In this document: positions 1-11,200 of the stretch, in pieces
How the letters are laid out: the number at the start of each line of letters is the position of its first letter
Position numbering within the stretch: position 1 is the first letter of the stretch
From: Carposina sasakii
Taxonomy: Eukaryota; Arthropoda; Insecta; Lepidoptera; Carposinidae
Direction: 5' to 3'
Length of the DNA: 64,000 nt
NCBI GenBank assembly: GCA_014607495.2
Contig: CP053150.1
Span: 13,474,495 to 13,538,494, forward strand
Position numbers and translations under genes: made by a program
The notes under the pieces: model-generated
Seen by the model: the letters and a program-made list of their open reading frames with translations, nothing else
Told to the model about the DNA's origin: nothing
The model's database searches: none

Positions 1-1595
1 TGACGTCTCTTGGATGAGTCAAAACAGTTATTAAATATTTGAATACAACTGGTATCTGTTGATCTTCTTCTTCGTAGAATATTAGGATAATGGTTGCAGT
101 ATTTTATCATTAGATATGCTGTCATTATTAATCCAATAAAGAGGTATAAATAGGAGAAACTATATTGATGACGTTGCAGAAATGGTTGATTTCTCATTTT
201 CTTGAGTTCTTCTGAATATTTATTTAAACGATTATTTATTTGATTAAGAGAATCTAGAGGCATCTCATTAATAGATATCGGTATAAGTTCTGGAACACTT
301 GCATGTTTGTATTCTTCGAAACAGTCATCTGTTTGAATATCAGGAACAATTATAGGAAAAGTAACATTTTCTTCAGACGAATAGTGTGCTGAAAGTGTAC
401 TGTAACTTGTATGGAGTTTGCATCCTTGCGGCAGGGTGATGATTCCAGATCCTTTGATAGTATGATGAGTGATTTCTGTTTTGCATTGGAGGACACATTG
501 TGTTGCGTTGCTTAAAATAAACAGCCATTTGTTATTGGAGATTGGTTGAAAGGTATTGATTTCTGCTGGAAATGTTGTAGTAGTACAGGTTTCAGGGATT
601 GACTTTGATGTGCTGAAGAGTATTTGCATTTCACAAATAGGACGTGCAATAGATTCGTATACGACGACGTTGGTGCAAACGCTTTTCTTCGGCTCATATG
701 GTTTGCAATCTTCTAGTGAACTCATTGAAATGTATTGATTGCCACTCGGGTTTGTAGCTATATACTTGTGCTCTGGGATAATGGTAGTATGGTATGAGGA
801 GTTAGGATGTTGGACAGGAATGGAATAAATATGATAGAGTGTAAAAGGATCATTTTGGACAAGAGGGAATTCTAATATATAAACTAATCTATTGGAATAA
901 ACATATGCAGATAAGGTACATGAATCTAATATAGTGTGTATGTTATTGAGTGTGACTGATGTAACTAAGCGTTTATTTGTACAAATATGGTTTGATAAAA
1001 GAAGTTCTTGATATAGTTTTTGTAATGTGATTATTGAAGGATGTATAATGTTAGATTTAGCAAATAAAATACTTAGGAGGCAATCATTTATCTCATTTTC
1101 TAAGCTAGTAACTAATTCAAGTATTTCTAGAGAGATTGTGGATATTTGTTCGCTGATTTTAATATCGAAAATAATTTTATCAGTTCGATTTAAATAATTA
1201 TTTAACCTATTGATATTTTCATTAATAATTTGTTCGTCGAAAGATATTTTGAAAATGGTTTCGTTAAAGTTTTTGATAGTTGAAGAAGTTATTTGGAGTT
1301 GTTTTTCCATAAGTGAAGTCAGATCTAATTCCTGTTTTTCAAGCATATCGATACATTCGTCATATCTTTTGGCATCTTTAGCATCAGGAGTACCTATTAG
1401 CCATTTAAGGACAGAACTAAGACCATCTATGAGCTCTCGTTTCTGACGTGAGTTCTTGCCTAGATACATGCTTAACTCGGAAAGTCTATTTTCTATCTTA
1501 TCTAAACTAACTCTAAGAAATGATTTTACAGATAATACATTAGGAAATTGTGCATATTTTGAAGATATTGTTTGGAATTTATCAGATAATCGTAT
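1..1595 (-). CDS. env: F-like envelope glycoprotein of the endogenous retroelement, partial (C-terminus off window)
   Basis: A minus-strand frame stays open from 1595 to the window edge, about 531 codons with no stop. It encodes a type I fusion glycoprotein of the baculovirus-F/errantivirus Env family. Seen directly: a furin-type site R-Q-K-R at 1437-1448, followed at once by a fusion-peptide-like segment containing LKWLIGTPDA; a coiled, Asn-rich middle; a Cys-rich region near 500-700; and a C-terminal membrane anchor (IGLIMTAYLMI, about 100-140) followed by a basic tail. Only about 50 residues precede the furin site and the frame has no upstream ATG. The signal peptide is therefore missing, out of frame, or supplied by splicing from the 5' leader, as known for some errantiviruses. 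The window edge leaves the true end unseen. Confidence 0.85.
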   Translation of the reverse strand, partial: MRLSDKFQTISSKYAQFPNVLSVKSFLRVSLDKIENRLSELSMYLGKNSRQKRELIDGLSSVLKWLIGTPDAKDAKRYDECIDMLEKQELDLTSLMEKQLQITSSTIKNFNETIFKISFDEQIINENINRLNNYLNRTDKIIFDIKISEQISTISLEILELVTSLENEINDCLLSILFAKSNIIHPSIITLQKLYQELLLSNHICTNKRLVTSVTLNNIHTILDSCTLSAYVYSNRLVYILEFPLVQNDPFTLYHIYSIPVQHPNSSYHTTIIPEHKYIATNPSGNQYISMSSLEDCKPYEPKKSVCTNVVVYESIARPICEMQILFSTSKSIPETCTTTTFPAEINTFQPISNNKWLFILSNATQCVLQCKTEITHHTIKGSGIITLPQGCKLHTSYSTLSAHYSSEENVTFPIIVPDIQTDDCFEEYKHASVPELIPISINEMPLDSLNQINNRLNKYSEELKKMRNQPFLQRHQYSFSYLYLFIGLIMTAYLMIKYCNHYPNILRRRRSTDTSCIQIFNNCFDSSKRR

Positions 1596-1797
1596 TTATG
1601 TTAGAATTATGATTACGAGGTAACACTTGATTATTTTTATTCTTAGTAATTAGGCTTTTGACAAAAATATAAATTTTATACAGTAAAATATAAATTATAA
1701 CTTTAACTATTGAACAAATTATAAAACTAATATATGGATTATTCATGATATCGTAGTAGGAGGAATTGTTTTCAGGAATATTATTTTGAGTTGCCAT
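1582..1797 (-). CDS. Small ORF between pol and env with one hydrophobic segment
   Basis: A 71-codon ATG-initiated ORF (two adjacent start options, GTG then ATG) lies in the gap between integrase and env. It has a polar Asn-rich N-terminus, one strongly hydrophobic stretch of about 25 residues (core FIICSIVKVIIYILLY) and a basic tail. Its stop overlaps the beginning of the open env frame but is in a different frame. It could be a displaced env signal/N-terminal region after an indel, an accessory membrane ORF, or chance in AT-rich sequence. I recognise no family. Confidence 0.3.
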   Translation of the reverse strand: MATQNNIPENNSSYYDIMNNPYISFIICSIVKVIIYILLYKIYIFVKSLITKNKNNQVLPRNHNSNINTII

Positions 1798-2066
1798 CAC
1801 ATTGTGACTGTTTTGAGCTATCGCCCTGTAAAGATAGAAAAGATAGAATAACTAAAGATTTAATAAACTAGCTAAGTTAACGTAACGATATAGAATAGAT
1901 GTATATTATTTATTATTGAAATTGTATAGTTATTTTGGTTTTCTTAGAAACTATCTTACCTAATTGAACTTAACCTAAATTTGTCGCCTTTTACGACATG
2001 CCTAATACTAGAGGCAATAGTACTATTCTTTGGACAGCCGGCCACTATACGGCTAGATGCTTATAA

Positions 2067-3935
2067 CTATTGTACATCATACGGACGTAATCGGTTTGCA
2101 TGGATCAACTGATTTTTGCCTGCTTTTCTAATAACGTAGTTTTCATTGAATCCGACACGTATTATTTCATAAGGGCCTTCCCATTTTGCATCTAGATTGT
2201 TCGGATTCGGGACACGCAACATTACTTTGCTACCTACTTTAAAACTAACGAAATTTTTAATTTGACTATCGTATCGCTCTTTTGCTTTTTCCTTCATGTT
2301 TTCTACGTTGCGTAGAGCACAATCGCGAGAAACCTTAAGACGTTCATTAAGATCTTTTAGATAATCACACGCTGTATATTCTGGAATTGGCTTTAAGGAG
2401 TAAAATGGTCGAGGTTTATAACCAAAAAGTAATTCATGTGGAGTATAACCTGTGGAATTGTTTATGGAAGTGTTATGACACATTATTGCATAAGGGATGA
2501 TTTGATCCCAGTTTTTCAGACGACGATTGTGGTACATTCGGATATGATCACGCAAAGTAGCATGGAATCTTTCTAATGCACCATTTGTTTGTGGATGATA
2601 CGCGGTATTGAAAGTGTGGTCTGAACCAAAATACTTCATTAATTGTTTTATTACATTATTCATAAATTCGGTACCTTGGTCGGAGTGAAACCTTTTTGGA
2701 GGTCCGTAATGTTGGCAAAAATGTAACAATTGTTTAGCAACTGTAACAGCTTCTTTATCTGGAATAGCATAGGCTTGAACATATCTAGTGAGTTCGTCTT
2801 GTAGAGTTAATACGTATTTGTTATTGCAATTACTGACATCGGAATAGGAAACAAGATCTATGGAGACACGTTCGAATGGCTCAGTGGACTGAGATGTAAT
2901 AACCATTGGGGCTTGAAAGTTCTTTCTTTGAATTTTATTACGTTGGCATACAATACAAGATTCTACATATTTTTTTATATCTTCCGTCATTCCTTTCCAG
3001 AAAAAGGCTTCGCGTATTTTTCTAGTAGTTTCTGCGATGCCACGATGCCCGGAAGTTGGTTCATTGTGGAATGTTTTTAAAATGTTAGGAATATCGTCTA
3101 CCGTAGGATATTGAACTTTATTTTCGCAAATTGTTATTTGACAATCGAAATAATCAGCTAGATACGCGGTGATCCGTAGTTGTTCATTACCTTGAAGTTT
3201 GCAAGTGCGATCTAACTTATGATCGGGAACATAGAGTGATTTTATGTTATTTTGTTGTAGACAATTCAAGAGAGATTTGAAGTAACTTTCTGAATCCCAT
3301 GGATCGAAATGAGAGGGTCTTGTGCAACTGAAATAGAGATTTTGCTTTTCATCTGAAATTAAGAGATCTACACTATAAAGGGATTTTTGTTTTTCTAGAT
3401 AAGGTTCTGTTTGGGAACAAGAGCCAATAGCTTCGTTGAATAGATCATTTTGATCTGAGGCTATACAGGATGTGGGAATAAATATGTCTTTATGTCTGGT
3501 GTCTAAAAGTCTGTCTGGGGATAACTTAAGGTTAGGAGTATCGAATGAACGAGTTTGAGATATAAAATGGTCATAATTGATTTGCAAAAAGTCATTAGGA
3601 GTTTCAGGTATTTGTGGAATAGGACTATCTGTCGTTAAGTCTATGACATTAGAGTTAAAAATAGGCGGACGTGAGAGAGCATCAGCATTTGTATTTATTT
3701 TACCAGCTTTGTAAACTATCTCGTAGTCGTACTCTTCCAACTTTAATCTCCATCGAACGAGACGACTACCTGGGTCTTTTATAGAAAATAACCAAGTAAG
3801 AGGTTTATGGTCGGTTACGATCTTAAACTTCCTTCTAAAGAGATAGGGGCGAAAATGTTTCACCGCCCAGACGATGGCTAATAACTCACGTTCTATCGTA
3901 GAATAGTTTGATTCTGCTTTATTTAATGTACGCAA
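2067..3935 (-). pseudogene. pol: pol, 3' part: end of RNase H and integrase
   Basis: 622 codons. The frame begins inside the RNase H domain (region with [21 protein letters not shown]), then a linker of about 200 residues, then integrase: an H-H-C-C zinc domain (H..H around GHRG, then C-IVC), and a catalytic core with Asp in VSIDLV, Asp in HSDQGTEF and Glu in NGALERFH. It ends with a Gypsy-type C-terminal domain finishing NRLRPY. It starts out of frame with the upstream pol part: the two frames overlap by 17 bases at 3919-3935, so RNase H is split. The integrase itself shows no stop or missing catalytic residue. Confidence 0.9.
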
Positions 3936-6171
3936 TGGGCAAATCTTTGCCTATTTCGCCTTGCGAAAGAATTGCTCCGATTGCATGCATAGAAGCGTCT
4001 GTGGTTAGTATGAACTCTTTACTAAAGTCGGGGTATTGTAACAAGGGAGTTTGAGTAAGGATATTTTTGCAAGTATCGAAAGCACGCTGTTGTTCGTCTC
4101 CCCAAATGAATAGAACGTCCTTTTTTAGAAGACCTGTTAAAGGTTTTGTTATTTTACTAAAGTTTGGGATGAAACGGCGATAATAACCTGCAAGACCTAA
4201 AAATGATTTTATATCTTTACAAGATTTAGGAATAGGAAATTGTTGGACAGCAATTACTTTGTCAGGATTAGGTTTAACACCTTCAGAAGATATAATGTGA
4301 CCTAAATATGCTACTTCTTTCCTCATGAATTCGCACTTATCAGGCTGAATCTTAAGACCATGTTGTCTTAGACGTTTAAATACTTCTGTGAGTTTAACAC
4401 TGTGTTCTTGGATGCTGGATGCGAATACAACGATGTCGTCGAGATAGACGAAACAACGTTCACCCTGTAGGCCATAAAGAACGCTATCCATGGCACGTTG
4501 GAATGTGGCTGGTGCATTTTTAAGACCAAATGGCATACGAAGAAATTCATAGTGACCGTAAGGTGTATTAAAAGCAGTTTTCGGAATATCTTTTGAATCA
4601 AGTTCTATCTGATGAAAACCAGATGCAAGGTCTAAAGTAGTGAAATAAACGGAATGTCCTAATTTGTCAAGAATATCTGAGATATTGGGCAAAGGATAGC
4701 TGTCTCCTACTGTGACTTCGTTAAGTTTACGATAATCAATTACAACACGCCATTTTGGTTTGCCTGAAGCATCTAACTTCTTAGGTACCACCCATATAGG
4801 ACTGCTCCAAGGAGATGTGCTGGGTTGAATGATATTTTGATCGAGCATCTTTTGAACCTGTGTTTTGACTTCTTGCTGATGAACGAAAGGGAATCTATAC
4901 GTTTTTGTGTTAATCGGTATATCTGACGTAGTAGGAATAGAATGTTTCGTATGATTGGTAAAAGTTAAAGGGTCACCTTCGGTATAAAAGATATCTGAGA
5001 ATTCCGTGACTATTTTATCAAATGATTCACTTTCTTCTTTGTTGAGGTGTTCTCGACGGATAAGTTTATGAATCTGTTCTTGTTTGTTTGTACGAGTGTA
5101 TGTGTCTAACGAGTTTGTACAGTTAATTGGATATTCAATTTTATCTATAATTGGTAATGCTTGAACAATAGGCAAGGAAATGTGTTTATCACTATTACTA
5201 GAGTTTATACAAGTTATAAGAAATCTATTATTTACAATATTTACTAACGCGTTAGGAATAGTTATATCGTCATGGATATTCTGTTTTTCTATGACGGCTT
5301 GTCCATTTGGAATGTTAGGAGTAAAACATGTGATAACAGTTTCGGAACGTTGACCTATGAACTGTTCTTCGCCGTCGTTTTCGGACTTTGTTTGATCATG
5401 AAGATAAAACAGTTTATAAGTCCTATCACGCACGCGCATAGTTCTCGATTGCATGTATATATTGACATGAAATTTTGTAAGGAAATCGTTACCTAAAATT
5501 CCGTCTGCAAAAATGTTCAAGTCAGCAACATGGAACATGTGTTTCGGAAGTTCATCCAATGAAATAAGAGATGTTCCGTGTGTATTTACTGTTGATTTAT
5601 TACTAGATATTCCAACTATAGAGACTATGTTTGACGTATTTACGAAATTATTACCGATTTTGTCTTTACGAATGACAGAGATAGCTGCTCCTGTGTCAAC
5701 TAAAAGAGTTATTGGTTGTCCTTCGACGTGAAATTTGCAGTGTAGTAGATTTTCAGGAGGAATATTTAACGAGGCAATATTATAAGATTTAGTAGGGTTA
5801 GAATTGGAAGTAGATTTTGATTTACGTTTTGAATTAGATTTAGACTTAGATATAGATTTCTTTTTAGAGTGCGATTTAGGTTTTAACTTGGATTTAGTAT
5901 TATTAATTGAGTTTTGGTTGGATTTAGTAGAGCCAAGGTTTTGGGGCTGGTTACCCTGTTCGTAGGCTTGTGATTTAGGAAAAGCAAGGATTTGGGGCTG
6001 GTTACCCTGTTCGTATGCTTGTAATGATTCGGAAATAGAAATATGAGTTTGGGTAGAGGCATCGCAAGTTTGTTTTTGAGTTTCTGTCGACGTATACTGA
6101 CCTTTGAACGGAGTTTGTGAAACTTGTCCCCGATGGACTGTGTTCTTTGGAGTATATGTCGGATGCCTCAC
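3919..6171 (-). pseudogene. pol: pol, 5' part: protease, reverse transcriptase, start of RNase H
   Basis: 750 codons from the first start-like codon (a GTG). The open frame continues upstream into the end of gag in the -1 frame, so 6171 is not the biological start. In order: a Ser/Lys-rich linker with two tandem copies of QAYEQGNQPQ; aspartic protease (LLVDTGAAISVI, near 5680-5710); reverse transcriptase with VIDYRKLN, the D in TLDLASGFHQI and the active-site FVYLDD at about 4430-4450; then the beginning of RNase H (TTDAS). The frame ends abruptly after PIAYIK while the rest of RNase H continues in another frame. Judged against family conservation, a small deletion of roughly ten bases near 3925 broke the gene. 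RT is otherwise complete. Confidence 0.92.
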
Positions 6172-6182
6172 CTGGTTATTAC

Positions 6183-7115
6183 TTAATTTTGGTCGTCCTG
6201 GTTCTCCTTCGGAGTGATTATTTCGTACTGGGCTGAACCGATGCCCGTGGAGTTGCCCGCCTCCAGGGCCGGATGCCAGTTTAAATTATTAATTTTAGGA
6301 GCAGAATAAGAACTTGGAGTAACCTGACGAGGATTTGCCTGTCGATCTCGTAAGGAGTTGTTGAAGGCCCGCTTCCTGCACTCGGCAATAAGATGACCTG
6401 GTGTTTTGCAATAATTGCAAATTTTTGAGTGACTAGGTTGCCTTACTTGTGGTCGATATACTGGGCGATGGACTGGCTGGACTGATGTATGTATTGTAGA
6501 CCTATTGAGATTTGGTCTATATAGGATTTGCCTAGCGTTATTCATTTGCCTAATCTTGTCTTCTGCTATAGCGAAACGTCCCGCATCCGAAAGATTATCG
6601 AACTCTTTTGTTCTTAGCATGACCCCGATATCTGTGCAGAGACCATTAACGAATACATTAAGGGCGGCCTCTTCTGTAGCCCTATTACGTCCCGTCAATG
6701 TATCGTCAGTTATCTCCGCCGATAACTTCTCGATTATTTTGTTCCTACATAAATCGACGCGGTGAAAATATTCTGTGACTGACTCGCTAGATCTTTGGAA
6801 CATGGACTGCAGTTCTAGATTAAGGTGTGCTAGGGTCTTGGTATGCGAAAATTTTTGAATAAGAAAATTTTTTAGCTCGTTCCAATTACTATATGTCTTG
6901 GCATGAACGTCGCTCGAATTTGGTCCTAGTATCTGATTTAATGCATAAGTTAACAAAATAGGGTGCTGTGTAATTACTGCTAATTTGAAACTAGAATCAC
7001 AGGAACGAATGAATCTATAGACCTGAGAGGGTTCTGATGTGTTGAAATCAGGAATCAGTCTGAGCAGAATATTTAGATCTACGGTTGATGAAATTTTATT
7101 ATCTGATCCGTCCAT
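6183..7115 (-). CDS. gag: gag (nucleocapsid polyprotein) of the retroelement
   Basis: 310 codons with an ATG start at 7115. It has a Gypsy-type capsid region: helical, with the motif LNLELQSMFQRSSESVTEYFHRV in the CA C-terminal half, where the run SESVTEYFHRV is typical. A single CCHC zinc knuckle C-NYC-KTPGH-LIAEC lies near residues 230-247, inside a basic Arg/Pro-rich tail. The stop at 6183-6185 lies inside a stretch where the pol frame is already open in -1, so Gag-Pol is probably made by -1 frameshifting. The ORF looks intact. Confidence 0.88.
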   Translation of the reverse strand: MDGSDNKISSTVDLNILLRLIPDFNTSEPSQVYRFIRSCDSSFKLAVITQHPILLTYALNQILGPNSSDVHAKTYSNWNELKNFLIQKFSHTKTLAHLNLELQSMFQRSSESVTEYFHRVDLCRNKIIEKLSAEITDDTLTGRNRATEEAALNVFVNGLCTDIGVMLRTKEFDNLSDAGRFAIAEDKIRQMNNARQILYRPNLNRSTIHTSVQPVHRPVYRPQVRQPSHSKICNYCKTPGHLIAECRKRAFNNSLRDRQANPRQVTPSSYSAPKINNLNWHPALEAGNSTGIGSAQYEIITPKENQDDQN

Positions 7116-7375
7116 TATTGAAATAATTTAATGCGTATATATTATAAATATGTAAAAATAACCTAATATTTATTACAAGATGTAGAAGTATAAACGAAAT
7201 GGAAATGGGGTTAGGAAAATAGAAATAGAAAGTAGAGCAGAAGTAAAAGCCACTTACCAGAGTACCACCAAACAGATCATGGTTGTTCGGCAGGGAGATT
7301 TAAGTCCTATGGACACCGTACTGCTTCGGCGATTTTGTCCTCACAACACGTTTTCCCTGTCAGAATAATCCCACA

Positions 7376-7386
7376 CGACTGCGCCA
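7376..7386 (-). promoter_or_regulatory. Primer-binding site, tRNA-Ser type
   Basis: On the minus strand TGGCGCAGTCG lies just inside the LTR. This matches the 3' end of tRNA-Ser as used by 17.6/297-group errantiviruses, not the tRNA-Lys primer site of gypsy itself. Confidence 0.75.
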
Positions 7387-7389
7387 ATT

Positions 7390-7817
7390 TGTTAGATGAC
7401 ACGTGGCAAATTGGTTTTAAAAAATACTTTTATTTAATATAACACTTATTTATTAAACTAATGAGACGTTGCTCTACAATGAATCACGGAAAGATCTAAG
7501 TCTTGGAATTGAAGTTTCTACAATGAGTTTCGGAATTGAAGTAGTCTTTACTGAGAGTTTTACAATTGCTTATATACTACTATCATTTACTAATGATTTT
7601 GGGAACAGCTAACAATTATTAGTAAAGTTAAACAATGATTACAAACACGATACAAGAACAAATAATGATTAAAACTAATGAATGAGAAAAATACATTATC
7701 TTAACTAAAAGGGAAACAATATATGATAATATGCTTAAAGTCAACAAATCACTTAATCACTATAGGGCACAAATCACTAGTGTCACGTGAATGCATGGTG
7801 ATTGTCACCATGTAACA
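7390..7817 (-). repeat. 5' LTR of the Gypsy/errantivirus-type element (boundaries inferred)
   Basis: On the minus strand this segment starts TGTTAC and ends CTAACA (short inverted ends) and sits three bases from the primer site. A TATATAAG box (7569-7576) and AATAAA signals (7429-7434 and about 7447-7452) are placed as expected for U3-R-U5. The lower boundary is well supported by the primer site. The upper one rests only on the inverted TGTTA/TAACA ends, because the partner LTR is off window. Confidence 0.6.
7429..7576 (-). promoter_or_regulatory. LTR core promoter (TATATAAG) and poly(A) signals
   Basis: TATATAAG at 7569-7576 lies about 140 bases upstream, on the minus strand, of AATAAA at 7429-7434, with a second AATAAA near 7450. 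This spacing fits an R region starting shortly after the TATA box. It supports the LTR assignment; the transcription start is not visible. Confidence 0.55.
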
Positions 7818-7894
7818 GCTTTTACTGTCCCTAAATTAGGTCAAAGTTATTTCTCAGAAAGGGAATTTTCGCTCAAAAAACTACGACCTTTGCC

Positions 7895-7945
7895 ATGAAT
7901 GTGGCAAAAGTTTTATTAAGAGATTACGTTCCTTTGAACCAGTTT
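7895..7945 (+). other. Possible first coding exon of the FSIP2-like gene
   Basis: An ATG at 7895 opens 17 codons ending at a GTAAAA donor (7946). This is phase 0 and so compatible with the phase-0 acceptor at 8205. The donor is weak and I see no conserved residues, so this is only a candidate. The alternatives are the ATG at 8178 reading straight into exon 8205, or an unseen exon left of the retroelement. Confidence 0.2.
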
Positions 7946-8204
7946 GTAAAAGTATCGGTTTCTATTCATGTTTCATTTCAAAGAAGGGATTTACTCGTAC
8001 GAGTATCTATCCAAAATTTTGTTTTCCAAACTGTCTTTGTACATAAGAATTTCGACAAAAAATATCTTTTCGTAGGTTGTAGTAATTTTTTGTCCATTTT
8101 GTCTTTATGTGCGTTTTCATACATGCGCTCTTTATCTCAATTGTGTGATATACTTGTAGAAAATTTATTTACTATAGATGAATTATAAGGTTCAATATTT
8201 CCAG

Positions 8205-11200
8205 GTCCTTCGTCTCGGCCTCGGTGTTGGACCTCGTCCATCCTTCGATCTCACCGACCCATACTGCAACAATGTCTCGTACGACTATGTGCCCATGCAT
8301 GACCCGCATCTCGCCAGCCACTTCAACCAAAAGGCTGCCAAGAATCGGATGAAGCTTCTCGGCTTCTGCACCAAGGATGGTCGGGCGGTGTGCTCCTTAA
8401 AGGAGTTCAACCAGTACAGAAAATATTTGTACAACCAGTTCATGGATCGGATTCATCAGGAGATGATAGTATTGGTAATTATACATAGGTTTTTATTATA
8501 CACTCATCGGAAAGTAGGTAAACAAAAAATATTGATATCAAGTGTGCGACAATTATAGGCCATATAGGTAGGACTTTAAAAGGAAGCTATAGGGTTGATC
8601 TCGAAAATAATGGAGACCCGATAATAATCTAGAAGTTCGACAAGTTGATCAAGCTGTTACCTTCCTTATTTTGCAAGGACGAAAGAGCCCGTGACGACTT
8701 GACCCTGAAGCGAGTGGAGGTGGACGTGGCGCGACGGATGCAGGTCTTCAACAGATCGGAGAAGGCGAGAGAGCACCTGGAGAAGGTGGCTCAGGAGCAT
8801 GCTGATGAGTTTGCAGAAAAGAAAAGAATGTAAGTAATTCTTTTAAAAATACAGTGCGTAGTATCTGTGCGCAGAATGAAAACTCTAAAAACCATAGATC
8901 AAAGTTAAAAACTATAAAGTGTGATGTTTTTATTTTTTATCTCTGAATATGAGGCATTATAGCTCTCATATGCAGAGATCAGTATTATTTTTGTACCCAA
9001 ATTATCTATAAAATGATGATCTCTCCAGTATATTGAATTTAAATAATCAGAATCAATTCAGCTCCGCTTAACATAACACATTTACTGCTTCTCTACGGCC
9101 CATTTTGCTTAGCACTGCATCTGTGGAAACGCACCCCTATTCAAACTATAGAAACATTTTTACCTGGCATGACATATAGGTGCTAAACTTATTGTGTGTT
9201 AACATTTACTTGCTGTAGAAAACGTTTTTTTACAAAACATAAACTCGCACTTTAACAAGTCTATCCAATTTACCCACGGTTTGGAGCACGATCTCCATCA
9301 GCCTGATTAATATCGTAATCTCGGCGGAATCACCTTCGCAAAATAGGCACCGCCGGTTTTTCGATTTCACTTGATTGTTAAGGTACCTTACACTTATGGC
9401 CTTGACTTCTTATTATAGGTTATTGTATGGAAAGTAAAAATGGATTGTTACAGCCTTTCTTTATCTATTTATATATATAATCTGTCTATAGGTAAATCAC
9501 GCGATCAGTGATAATTTTAATGAACTGTCGAAAAAGATTTGGGCATGTGGAGAGGATGAGTGAAAGTAGACTGACAAAGAAAGTGTACAACGGAAGAGTG
9601 GATGGAAGGGTTGGAAGGGGAAGACCTCACCGGACTTTCACCGATCAAATTGGTGAAATTATAAAGAAATGTCAGGTCAAGAGTACCCTAAACCGACGAG
9701 CGTGCATGAAGAATATCATAAAAGTAAATGAAGCTAAAGAGGTGTGTCAGGATCGTAGCAAATGGAGATCCGTTATTTCTGCCTAGCCCTCCGGGAAAGA
9801 GGCGTGATTTTTATGTATGTATGAAAAAGATAGCCGGTGGGCTTGCTGAACTGCGGGATCACGAAAGAGACCCTACAACAACTAGCTCTTCGCCTTAGAG
9901 AGCGCACAGGACCACTGGATATCATTTAGGGCTTTTAGTCCAATTTCAGTATGAAAACTATCTTCCAAGTTAAAGTAATTCGAATAATTAGACTTCACTG
10001 GTATTATGATACAAAGCGTCTAGAAACTTGAGGCTTCCTGGGGTGAGGAGAACAAATGGTCGCAATTCTACTTAAATCGATTCGGTTTCTGTTAACCAAA
10101 CCGTCGTCGAGTTAAATGTCGAAGGCATTTCAATTTACATTCCATGGCCTGCCTATATCCTATTAAGAAAATAGTTACCAAATTTGTTTATTTAAGGTTC
10201 TCTTCAAAGAATTAATTTCTCTTTACCACAGTGCCAGGTAGATATGACACAGGTAGCACCTGTAAACTAACCGTATGTCTCCCATCTATCGCTACAAAAT
10301 TGACGTTACGAGTTGGATCTTAGGGATAGATTTCATTGGATAATTATAATAAATCAAACTCGTTGTCGGAAATATCGATCGTGTAATCAAAAGAATGACA
10401 ATGACATATAGTTTTTTATATTAGACAGCGGATGCCACGGAGGTCGGATAAACTAAATACAAAAAGGTTTTAACTGTCCGTGACACGAGTATCTTTACGG
10501 GATTGCTTACATTGCGCCTCAAGATTTGTCTTCACGAGTCTATAGTTTATGAAATTTTGTATGTATATTCGGTAGGTCTGAATAGGTCGTAAACTATTTT
10601 TTATACCCCTAAGCTCCCACGTAATAAGCAACATTGACGCGAGCGAAACCGCGGGCAACTGCTAGTATTATATAAAAAGGAACATACATGTAAGTTTATG
10701 CTTCCATTACATAGGCTGGCTAGATCGTTTAAGATCCCTATATCCCTTGACGAGGATCACAAAAATGAATATTAATGTTGTATCTCTGGATTGTAAATGT
10801 GTACTAGAGGTAGGTACCTATATTTGTTTAAATTAAACGAAAGTAAGTATACTTTTATAAGTATAGGACACCCGTTTAGATAATAGGTAGGTAGTTATTG
10901 TAAATCGGTTATCAACTATAAATCATTCATAAAACATAAAAAGTTCTTCATGCACAATTGCACACAATGAACAGTCGTGAACATAATAAATAAAGGAAAA
11001 ACAAACGTAGGTTAAACGTAAGTGAAGAATTTCAGGGGATCACTGTCGCTGAAAGTAGGCAAGAACTCCGCACCGCTAGAGGTGATTAATGACCACACTT
11101 ATATTCATTTAGCATCCACGGGATGGCTTAGGTCGTATTTGTGTGAATTATCTTTTCAGGGTCTTGTATAAATAAATTAATATAATAAATAACCTCATTT

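Larger units (their letters stand above)
1..7817 (-). mobile_element. Gypsy/errantivirus-type endogenous retroelement, 5' LTR to env, 3' LTR off window
   Basis: Read on the minus strand the order is LTR (7390-7817), tRNA-Ser-type primer site, gag, pol (protease, reverse transcriptase, RNase H, integrase), a short membrane ORF, then an F-like envelope that runs off the left edge. This is the order of insect Metaviridae with an env gene (errantiviruses and relatives). Protease D-T-G, RT Y-L-D-D and integrase D, D, E residues are all visible. The copy is not fully intact because pol is frameshifted in RNase H. The 3' LTR and target duplication lie outside the window, so age and outer boundaries cannot be measured here. 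Confidence 0.93.

Noticed and set aside
7895..8188. 97-codon plus-strand ORF before the FSIP2-like exon
   Set aside because: No family resemblance and AT-rich composition; only the first 17 codons are kept as a weak exon candidate.
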